Assembly: GCA_020631175.1 (NCBI GenBank) | Contig: JAHDHT010000062.1 | Span: forward strand, 5,971-11,414 | Source of the DNA: Chitinophagales bacterium | GTDB taxonomy: Bacteria > Bacteroidota > Bacteroidia > Chitinophagales > JAHDHT01 | Length of the DNA stretch: 5,444 nucleotides | Reading direction: 5' to 3' | In this document: positions 1 through 4,889 of the stretch, piece after piece | Position numbering within the stretch: position 1 is the first letter of the stretch | How the letters are laid out: every line of letters begins with the position of its first letter | Notes under the pieces: generated by a model | Databases searched by the model: none | Told to the model about the DNA's origin: nothing | What the model saw: the letters and a program-made list of their open reading frames with translations, nothing else | Program-made: the position numbers and the translations under genes

Positions 1-251
1 GCCGACATTCCTGAAGCGCTCACACGGGGTATTAAACTATTCGGCGAAATACGCTCAATAAATAAAGCCAGTCGTTCGTATGCCTGCAGTTTTAAGGGCA
101 ACAACTGATCAATCGTTTTACTTTGATACTCAATACGACTCTGTTCAATCTGTCGCTTGGCAAAAGTGTCAAAAATAAAATAGGCTGTGAAAAAGACTAC
201 CAGCGCCGGTAGCACATATTTCAGCAGATCGAGCACATTTTCTACCCCCAT
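1..251 (-). CDS. DUF7935-like membrane-anchored protein, N-terminal part
   Basis: This is a partial gene: it starts with ATG at 251 and is open to the left edge, giving 83 complete codons. The protein begins MGVENVLDLLKYVLP, has one hydrophobic segment at about residues 8-27, and continues into a charged, probably helical stretch (residues 31-60) and the segment QAYERLALFIERISPNSL at about 57-73. That layout, a short N-terminal membrane anchor followed by a QAYERL..ERI.P block, matches from memory an uncharacterised family found in Bacteroidota (DUF7935), usually about 150-180 residues long, so roughly half is missing here. Function is unknown; the inferred location is the inner membrane with the helical part in the cytoplasm. 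It is divergent from the iron-sulfur carrier gene, with 122 bases between the two starts. The family call rests on recall and the absence of stops; no start competes with 251. Confidence 0.8.
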   Translation of the reverse strand, partial: MGVENVLDLLKYVLPALVVFFTAYFIFDTFAKRQIEQSRIEYQSKTIDQLLPLKLQAYERLALFIERISPNSLIPRVSASGMS

Positions 252-373
252 AAATTATGATTTGTAATGTTTTGTAGACGATAACGCCTGTAAAAGACGA
301 AAATATACATTTTCATTAAGGGAACTGAATAAAATGGTCATATGTTTACTAATTTTACAAGAAGAAAAGAGAA

Positions 374-730
374 ATGACTGTCCTTAAAGTAGAAACCATG
401 CCCTGTCCAATCCGATTAACCAAAGGTGCGATCGACGAAGTAAAGATGCTTCGCTACGAAAAAGAAGTGCCGGAAGATCATCACTTGCGCATTGGTGTAA
501 AAGGCGGAGGCTGCTCAGGCTTAAGTTATATTCTCGGTTTCGATAAACCTGAAGAAAACGATCAGTTATTCGATTTTGAAGGATTGCAAATTCTTATTAA
601 TAAAGCACATGCTATGTATCTTGCCGGTATGGAAATCGATTTTTTAAACGGCCTCCAAAACCGTGGATTCATTTTCAATAATCCAAACGCCAGCGACACC
701 TGCGGCTGCGGAACAAGTTTTTCAGCTTGA
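374..730 (+). CDS. IscA/HesB-type (A-type) iron-sulfur cluster carrier
   Basis: The 118-residue product is a cytoplasmic A-type carrier, the family that receives or delivers Fe-S clusters to apo-enzymes. The three signature cysteines are present: C47 in GVKGGGCSGLSY (41-52), and C110 and C112 in DTCGCGTSF near the C-terminus. The FNNPNAS block before the CGCG motif is also typical. Length fits the family (about 105-120). The ATG at 374 follows an AG-rich stretch but no strong Shine-Dalgarno; an alternative ATG at 398 (Met9) would shorten it to 110 residues, and the family's conserved part begins at about residue 12, so the start is uncertain. No sufBCDS or iscSU genes lie beside it in this window, so it looks like a stand-alone gene. 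IscA, SufA and ErpA types cannot be told apart from this sequence, so no symbol is given. Confidence 0.95.
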   Translation: MTVLKVETMPCPIRLTKGAIDEVKMLRYEKEVPEDHHLRIGVKGGGCSGLSYILGFDKPEENDQLFDFEGLQILINKAHAMYLAGMEIDFLNGLQNRGFIFNNPNASDTCGCGTSFSA

Positions 731-747
731 AATAAGTAGTTAGTAGC

Positions 748-817
748 AAGGTATAAGGTGCAAGTGATTTTTCTTATTAAAAAGTACTTACGACTTTCAC
801 CCAACACCTTACACCTT
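748..817. repeat. AAGGTNT heptamer repeats as an inverted pair
   Basis: The left arm at 748-760 reads AAGGTATAAGGTG and the right arm at 805-817 reads CACCTTACACCTT. They are complementary at 12 of 13 positions, with a 44-base spacer. Each arm is two units of a degenerate 7-base repeat (AAGGTNT), and a related copy lies at 3377-3393. The pair sits 17 bases past the stop codon of the iron-sulfur carrier gene. It might stop or protect the transcript, but the long spacer and the short T run (TTTT at 816-819) make an ordinary terminator unlikely. Confidence 0.65.
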
Positions 818-845
818 TTAACAGAAGGAGTTTCATCCAAACAAA

Positions 846-882
846 TTTGAACTTGAGCTTGACACTTGAATTTGAATTTGAA
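846..882 (+). repeat. YTTGAR hexamer array, copy 1
   Basis: Six consecutive units read TTTGAA, CTTGAG, CTTGACA, CTTGAA, TTTGAA, TTTGAA. All keep TTGA, and the third is a 7-base unit that creates the core TTGACACTTGA (859-869). The same core occurs in the arrays at 3956-3986 and 4091-4133, always on the plus strand. The array is in the gap between two convergent genes. Confidence 0.85.
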
Positions 883-1023
883 TAAGGGCAACTGCCTCAT
901 CTTATCCTTCCAAAAAATCATCCATCCAAAAACAAAACCCCATCCACCCAAATAAAAAAATGCAAATCGAAACGGCACCGCGCCATCCATTCAAATAGCT
1001 AAGCCTTTCAACTTGCATCAAAT

Positions 1024-1124
1024 ATGCCCGATCTGTTTTTCCGCAAAGCTCCAAACCATTCCGGTCATTTTGCTGCAAAGTTTCAAAACTCAGCTATAAC
1101 CATTACTGTCGCTGTTGCGGGCAT
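1024..1124. repeat. 101-bp segment with ATGCCCG/CGGGCAT inverted ends
   Basis: The perfect 7-base inverted repeats ATGCCCG (1024-1030) and CGGGCAT (1118-1124) bound a 101-base segment. Inside is an imperfect direct repeat, GCAAAGCTCCAAACC at 1043 and GCAAAGTTTCAAAAC at 1075 (12 of 15 identical, 32 bases apart). A 42-codon frame, ATG 1024 to TAA 1152, is open through it but has no ribosome-binding site and no recognisable product. This could be a small structured element, a gene remnant or chance. Confidence 0.3.
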
Positions 1125-1177
1125 TTATTATCGAACTATATTGGTTGCCTAAAAAAACATTATTAATACTTAAAGAT

Positions 1178-1229
1178 AAAAAATCAGCGAACTTTTTATT
1201 TTTTATTAAAGTCCGCTGAAGATTTTTTT
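1178..1229. terminator. Bidirectional rho-independent terminator
   Basis: TCAGCGAACTTT (1184-1195) pairs with AAAGTCCGCTGA (1208-1219): a 12-base stem with one mismatch and a 12-base AT loop. On the minus strand it is followed by six U (A run at 1178-1183), 9 bases past the PAP2-like stop codon. On the plus strand it is followed by seven T (1223-1229). It therefore probably ends the PAP2 transcript and also blocks plus-strand readthrough from the left. Confidence 0.85.
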
Positions 1230-2079
1230 ATCTGATATTATATGAAAGAGAAAGTCCATTAGCTGAAGGGTAAAAAGACAATTTATTGCCATCTTTCTTT
1301 TTATGCAAATGAGGAATCAAAACACCAAAACCTCCTCCTATTAATGCGCCAACAATAACATCTGAAGGGAAATGTTTGCCGGATTTAACACGAAAATATG
1401 CCCCAAGTCCGGTACCTAATCCTGCCGCTGTCCAGACAATATATTTCGATTTTGAATCCGGGTAATAGTCATTGTATACTTTCGCAAAAAACATAAGTCC
1501 GTAAGCTGTAGCTGCAGCATCTCCAGAATAAAAAGAATCTTCAATATCACTTCCCTCAATATCTTCTAAAAATTCTTCTCTGTCTTCTTGACCAAGCTGC
1601 TCAATTTGACTTTGATTTAAATAAGTAAATGGCCGAAAACGATCGGTGGTTCCTTTTGCAAGGGTCACTAATCCCCCGTTTAAATAAAAGCCCTGATAAA
1701 ACATCAAACCAAGACTCGCTCTTGATTTTAAATTACCCGGTAAGGCCAATAAACCAAGAGGAACTAAATTTTTACCTGTGAATTTAAAAACCTTCCCTAC
1801 ATCCTTTGCCCCGGGATTCCATGTGCCTGCAAAAGATCGGTCAAAGCCATTAATTTGGTTAATATCTGATTGTGTAAAGCTTCCGATCGTAAAGTCCGGA
1901 GTTTCTTCATTTCTCAAAATGTGCATTCCTGTGAAATAGGTACCTAATGCTACTCCTGAGAAGATGAGATCTTTTTTAAGACCAATTTCATACGGGGATT
2001 CTTTGTTCCAATAATTGTTTTGAGAATAACACGGATATACGCTCGAGAAGAGAATAAATAAAACGAAATAGCGAATCAT
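1228..2079 (-). CDS. PAP2-family phosphatase-like secreted/membrane protein with altered motif 2
   Basis: The 283-residue protein belongs to the PAP2 (type 2 phosphatidic acid phosphatase) superfamily, whose members remove phosphate from lipid or isoprenoid phosphates at the envelope. Residues 1-19 form a probable signal peptide, with cleavage likely before Q20. Motif 1, K-x6-RP, is K142...R149-P150. Motif 3, R-x5-H-x3-D, is R230, H236, D240. Motif 2, normally PSGH, reads YSGDA: S185 and G186 are kept, but the usual His is D187, so activity may be reduced or changed. An acidic stretch (about 164-182) lies between motifs 1 and 2. Hydrophobic segments occur at about 105-140, 213-229 and 241-256. 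The end, KLSFYPSANGLSLSYNIR, is beta-strand-like. The ATG at 2079 directly precedes the signal peptide. It is followed by a strong terminator and lies 103 bases after the AraC gene on the same strand. The substrate cannot be told. Confidence 0.9.
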   Translation of the reverse strand: MIRYFVLFILFSSVYPCYSQNNYWNKESPYEIGLKKDLIFSGVALGTYFTGMHILRNEETPDFTIGSFTQSDINQINGFDRSFAGTWNPGAKDVGKVFKFTGKNLVPLGLLALPGNLKSRASLGLMFYQGFYLNGGLVTLAKGTTDRFRPFTYLNQSQIEQLGQEDREEFLEDIEGSDIEDSFYSGDAAATAYGLMFFAKVYNDYYPDSKSKYIVWTAAGLGTGLGAYFRVKSGKHFPSDVIVGALIGGGFGVLIPHLHKKKDGNKLSFYPSANGLSLSYNIR

Positions 2080-2182
2080 AATTTAAGATTTAGTAATTAA
2101 AATAGTATCACAAATCAAACATTATTATTTCGCCTAAAGTGTTGCTATTGTTGGGTTTACGGTACAGATATGCATAATTGAA

Positions 2183-3277
2183 CTAAGTATTTGCCAAGAA
2201 TTGACTTGGAGTAATGCCTTCGTACTTTTTAAAGTATTTGTAAAAAGTAGCTTTGGAAGAATAGCCGACTTCTTTGCCAATTGCTTCGATAGTAAATTCA
2301 GGACTATTCTGTAAAAGTTGCTTTGCTTTATTAATTCTTCGTTGGTTAAGTATATCCTTAAAATCTATTTGCTCAACTTTTAAAGCGTGTGCGATTTTAT
2401 TTCTTGGAAGATTTAAGCTAGCCGATGCCTTTTCGATTGACATTTTCGTATCCTGATATACCTCATCTTGGTCGATGTATTGTTTTAAATCAGAAACTAT
2501 GTTCTTTACTTCAATGTTTGTAACTGCTTTGTAATTGTTGGCTTTTAAATGATCACCTAAAAAGAGAGACTCATCCAGCATTCTAAAAACAACAAATACA
2601 CTGATAAATGTTAAATAGAAAACAGAGAAAAAATCATAATTCTGATTTATAAAAAGTAAATCAATTACAATAAAAATAATTGCAAGTGCAGTAAGCCCTA
2701 TCAAGAGATTAGACCAGTCATTAAACTTCGATTGTACTTTATTTGATTTCGTATTCAACATTTCCTTTAAAAATGGAATAGACAGAATTAGATAAAGTAT
2801 AAATTGAAAAATATTTAAAATATCAGTGATCTTATCACTAATAATAGTAATAACATTACTCTGTAATAAATTCTTGCAAATTGAAGATTCAGTATTTGTT
2901 ATTTCTTCTATTATATAACAAGTCTTTAATTCCGTTCCTGAAAAGTAAAATGGGCTAAAGTTGATAAAAATCAGCAATGCCGGAATATAATGGAGAATAT
3001 TTAGTGTATTTATATTCTCCCTGCTTAATGACTTTGAGTATAAGTAAAGTGAAGGCGGAATTAGAAAAGGTGCAAAAGCTGCTATTTCTGCAACATGAAT
3101 AAACTCATTTATGTGATTACTTAACCAAAAAAACTCTTCAAAAAGACTTAGAAAAACTGCAAAAAATATTACCCCTAAATAAATCTGTGATTTTGATCGT
3201 TTAAAAAAAACAAAAGCAAGAATTAAGGAAAAACCTATTCCTATAGAATTAATAAGTAATGGAAAGTTAAATTGCAT
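2183..3277 (-). CDS. Membrane-embedded AraC-family transcriptional regulator
   Basis: The 364-residue protein joins a membrane sensor region to a C-terminal AraC-type DNA-binding domain. About seven hydrophobic segments are visible near residues 7-25, 32-50, 63-80, 93-112, 154-171, 190-211 and 215-232. Basic loops (KRSK 26-29; SKSLSRE 81-87; K171-K184) alternate with less charged ones, which predicts N-terminus out and C-terminus in. The largest outer loop (113-152) carries C120 and C134. The DNA-binding part (about 262-362) has two helix-turn-helix units: IEKASASLNLPRNKIAHAL (281-299), then IEAIGKEVGYSSKATFYKYF (330-349) followed by KKYEGITPSQF, the usual AraC ending. The family is common in Bacteroidota as signal-responsive regulators; ligand and targets are unknown. 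It may control the adjacent PAP2-like or DUF1761 gene, but only proximity supports that. Part of the gene is very AT-rich (69 G/C in 2581-2880). Confidence 0.93.
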   Translation of the reverse strand: MQFNFPLLINSIGIGFSLILAFVFFKRSKSQIYLGVIFFAVFLSLFEEFFWLSNHINEFIHVAEIAAFAPFLIPPSLYLYSKSLSRENINTLNILHYIPALLIFINFSPFYFSGTELKTCYIIEEITNTESSICKNLLQSNVITIISDKITDILNIFQFILYLILSIPFLKEMLNTKSNKVQSKFNDWSNLLIGLTALAIIFIVIDLLFINQNYDFFSVFYLTFISVFVVFRMLDESLFLGDHLKANNYKAVTNIEVKNIVSDLKQYIDQDEVYQDTKMSIEKASASLNLPRNKIAHALKVEQIDFKDILNQRRINKAKQLLQNSPEFTIEAIGKEVGYSSKATFYKYFKKYEGITPSQFLANT

Positions 3278-3376
3278 TTTACAGCTAATGAAACTAACTT
3301 TTTTTGTGGAGAAAAAAAATATTAAATCTAAGATTCAACTATAATTCAATCGGCAGACAAAATAAATTTTTTACTG

Positions 3377-3393
3377 ACCTTAGACCTTACACC
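3377..3393 (-). repeat. AAGGTNT heptamer repeat, single arm
   Basis: On the minus strand this reads GGTGTAAGGTCTAAGGT, two and a half units of the same heptamer seen at 748-817. It begins 3 bases past the stop codon of the DUF1761 gene. No complementary arm is visible nearby, so it is not a terminator by itself. Confidence 0.6.
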
Positions 3394-3396
3394 CAT

Positions 3397-3882
3397 CTAA
3401 ACAAACTCCGCAATTAAGCCTCCAATAATTGCACTACAAATTAACCAATACATAAAGTGATAAAGGAAATTTTTAAAGGGTACTTTTTCAAGCAAAGCAT
3501 AAATGCCTAAAAAAGGAATTGCAAAAACGAAGGCATTAATAACACCATGAAAAACCCCATGTCCAAAATGGCGGTGCTTATCTCCGTATATCGACAAAAA
3601 ATCGTCGACTACTTTTTTACTGGCTTCATTTCCTTGCATGATATCTGTAAAAAATAATTCATAAAAACCCATTTGATGAATCACTAAATTGATGTAACCA
3701 TAGACGATAGTAAAACTTAAAAGGAAAAATAAAATGACTTTTGGGAAGCGGAATATTTCCGAATCAAATGGTTTGTCTCCTTTCCAGTTTGCAAGGAAAT
3801 TATTTTTAGGATGATACCACAAATAAGCCAAAATTAAAGGCACGAACGCAATAAGAAAAAAAGCGAGATAATTTAAATTCAT
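3397..3882 (-). CDS. DUF1761-family integral membrane protein
   Basis: The 161-residue protein has four predicted membrane spans (about 5-23, 47-68, 111-131, 139-158). Family traits recognised from memory are the first span ending in an aromatic WY.P block (LWYHPKNNF, 21-29), a soluble middle part, and a HRxFGHGxFHG segment (here KHRHFGHGVFHG, 102-113) leading into the third span, followed by a W.. S/T..GG pattern in the last span. This fits DUF1761, a family of unknown function; the somewhat larger size than the basic family (about 130) is usual for Bacteroidota versions. Four histidines (103, 105, 108, 112) cluster at the membrane face and could bind a metal, which is inference. The ATG at 3882 opens directly onto the first span. 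It is followed after 119 bases by the AraC gene on the same strand; no terminator is visible between them, so readthrough is possible. Confidence 0.85.
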   Translation of the reverse strand: MNLNYLAFFLIAFVPLILAYLWYHPKNNFLANWKGDKPFDSEIFRFPKVILFFLLSFTIVYGYINLVIHQMGFYELFFTDIMQGNEASKKVVDDFLSIYGDKHRHFGHGVFHGVINAFVFAIPFLGIYALLEKVPFKNFLYHFMYWLICSAIIGGLIAEFV

Positions 3883-3955
3883 AATGGATTGTTGAATAAT
3901 GAATAAGCTTTGGGGCGAAATTGTTTAAATAATATTTGAAGCCGTGATCTGCTAT

Positions 3956-3986
3956 TTTGAGTTTGAGTTTGACACTTGAGCTTGTT
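3956..3986 (+). repeat. YTTGAR hexamer array, copy 2
   Basis: The units are TTTGAG, TTTGAG, TTTGACA, CTTGAG, and a decayed CTTGTT. The 7-base unit again forms the core TTGACACTTGA (3969-3979). The array is 73 bases upstream of the DUF1761 start codon, on the opposite strand to that gene, and forms the left edge of a compound repeat island. Confidence 0.85.
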
Positions 3987-4059
3987 AACCCCTTCCAAGA
4001 ATGCTTTGCCAATCGTTGCACTCTTGGAGCATTCTATCCTTCCCTGCTGGGAAGGAGTT
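3987..4059. repeat. Palindromic intergenic element with competing stems
   Basis: Three inverted repeats overlap here. The hairpin 4037-4056 (TCCTTCCC, loop TGCT, GGGAAGGA) is a perfect 8-base stem. AGAATGCT (3998-4005) pairs perfectly with AGCATTCT (4028-4035). The outer arms AACCCCTTCC (3987-3996) and GGAAGGAGTT (4050-4059) match at 9 of 10 positions. The outer pairing uses the same bases as the 4037-4056 hairpin, so the two folds exclude each other. No U run follows, so it does not look like a terminator; it resembles a small mobile or REP-like palindromic unit. Confidence 0.6.
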
Positions 4060-4070
4060 GACCGCAGAGC

Positions 4071-4091
4071 ATCCTGAGCGAAGCGAAGGAT
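4071..4091. repeat. REP-like palindrome with GCGAAGC mini-hairpin
   Basis: ATCCT (4071-4075) and AGGAT (4087-4091) are complementary. Between them GCGAAGC (4078-4084) is the DNA heptamer known to fold into an exceptionally stable mini-hairpin, and the two intervening positions can form tandem G-A pairs. The motif, from CATCCTGAGCG to GAAGGAT, is recalled as a widely scattered intergenic repeat in many bacterial genomes. It runs directly into the third YTTGAR array, with which it shares T4091. Confidence 0.65.
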
Positions 4092-4133
4092 TTGAATTTG
4101 AACTTGAATTTGACACTTGAACTTTTATTTGAA
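4091..4133 (+). repeat. YTTGAR hexamer array, copy 3
   Basis: The units are TTTGAA, TTTGAA, CTTGAA, TTTGACA, CTTGAA, then a degenerate CTTTTA, then TTTGAA. The core TTGACACTTGA is at 4110-4120. The array ends only 7 bases from the stop codon of the M23 peptidase gene on the opposite strand, so it would be transcribed as that gene's 3' untranslated region. Confidence 0.85.
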
Positions 4134-4140
4134 CTCCCCC

Positions 4141-4719
4141 CTATCTCAGCCATGTATCCGGATTTAAATAAAACATCTTCTTCCATCCATGCACTGCTTT
4201 GCCATCAAACAAATGAGGATACGGAAAGGGTGAGGTAATAGAATAATGTAAATGCGGCGGCTTTCCTTTAGCGTTTCCAGAATCACCGACTGTTCCTATA
4301 ATCGATCCCGGTTTCATGAAGCGCAAAGCTCCTGTTTTTACTTCATCAAGATGCGCATAATAATGAAAACGCCATTTCGGACCTAAGACCATTGCTGCTA
4401 ATCCGCCTTTACCTCCTTCCGAAACATAAACTACAATGCCATATGAAGCTGAAATCACCGGTGTACCTTTCTTTTTAAAAATATCGATGCCTTTATGGGT
4501 AATTGAAGTACCCCATGGATAGGCCCAGAATGATTGCTTATCCCAGTCATTTGTTGAAGCTCCTTTTACCGGAATAAGCATTGGTTGAGGAATGAAAAAA
4601 CCGGCGACAATAAGTCCAATGGGGATTACAATCCACTTCCGACGGCTTTTCTTCTTCCAGAAAATAGCGAGAATGGAAATCAAAAAGACCCAGAACTTCC
4701 TTGTTGTATTCGTGATCAT
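4141..4719 (-). CDS. M23-family zinc metallopeptidase, membrane-anchored
   Basis: The 192-residue protein is a LytM-type M23 endopeptidase, a family that usually cuts peptidoglycan cross-bridges or stem peptides, or serves as an activator of such enzymes. The full catalytic set is present: H75 and D79 in HKGID (HxxxD), H123 in YAHL, and H156 and H158 in HLH (HxH). By family analogy H75, D79 and H158 bind zinc, and H123 and H156 assist catalysis. The core covers about residues 73-162. Two hydrophobic stretches, a short one at 9-21 and a longer one at 29-46, flank the basic loop KKKSRRK (22-28), which predicts that the enzyme is anchored in the inner membrane and faces the periplasm. Met47 is the next Met and lies past the anchor, so the ATG at 4719 is preferred. 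There are no SH3 or LysM domains. It is divergent from the desaturase gene (170 bases), and repeats follow its stop. Confidence 0.93.
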   Translation of the reverse strand: MITNTTRKFWVFLISILAIFWKKKSRRKWIVIPIGLIVAGFFIPQPMLIPVKGASTNDWDKQSFWAYPWGTSITHKGIDIFKKKGTPVISASYGIVVYVSEGGKGGLAAMVLGPKWRFHYYAHLDEVKTGALRFMKPGSIIGTVGDSGNAKGKPPHLHYSITSPFPYPHLFDGKAVHGWKKMFYLNPDTWLR

Positions 4720-4889
4720 TGTTCTACAGCTGACTAATTATGCTTGTATTATTGCTAAAATGTAATACTTTTCGTGCATATTACGTCTTTATACAGAACT
4801 ACCCTTAATTTTAACCGATTAGCAGGAATTCAAAACTTTTAATAATCGACTTTGTATTCTTTGTATAATCATTATTTGATAAAGCAGAT

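Larger units (their letters stand above)
731..1227. other. Long intergenic gap between convergent genes
   Basis: This 497-base gap lies between the ends of the iron-sulfur carrier and the PAP2-like gene. It holds an imperfect inverted repeat built from AAGGTNT heptamers (748-817), a YTTGAR hexamer array (846-882), a C/A-rich low-complexity tract (about 904-960, with CATCC and CCATCC runs), a segment bounded by ATGCCCG/CGGGCAT inverted ends (1024-1124) and a bidirectional terminator (1178-1229). I see no convincing protein gene. A minus-strand open frame covers the left half of the gap, but it continues antisense through the carrier gene and encodes the hexamer repeat as FKFKFK, so it is taken as fortuitous. 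Confidence 0.75.

Noticed and set aside
341..348. TATGTTTA as a -7 box for the iron-sulfur carrier gene
   Set aside because: It matches 7 of 8 positions of the Bacteroidota TAnnTTTG box, but no TTG sits at the proper upstream distance, and similar 7-of-8 matches occur by chance in this AT-rich DNA.
562..990. Minus-strand open frame of 142 codons
   Set aside because: It runs antisense through the second half of the well-supported iron-sulfur carrier gene, encodes the hexamer repeat as FKFKFK, and shows no family resemblance.
2274..2456. Plus-strand open frame of 60 codons
   Set aside because: It is antisense to the helix-turn-helix part of the AraC gene, which is strongly supported.
3806..4021. 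Minus-strand open frame of 71 codons
   Set aside because: It overlaps the DUF1761 start in another frame and crosses the repeat island; no recognisable domain.
4037..4056. Perfect 8-base hairpin as a terminator
   Set aside because: There is no U run after it on either strand, and it belongs to a larger palindromic element.
846..4133. Repeat arrays as a possible CRISPR
   Set aside because: Units are 6-7 bases long with no spacers, and there are no cas genes.
1228..4719. The four minus-strand genes as one functional system
   Set aside because: Gaps are 103-258 bases, one contains a repeat island, and the families have no known joint role; shared orientation alone is not enough.
4864..4869. 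TATAAT upstream of the desaturase gene
   Set aside because: It has the form of a sigma-70 -10 box of other phyla, no fitting -35 element is seen, and Bacteroidota use a different consensus.
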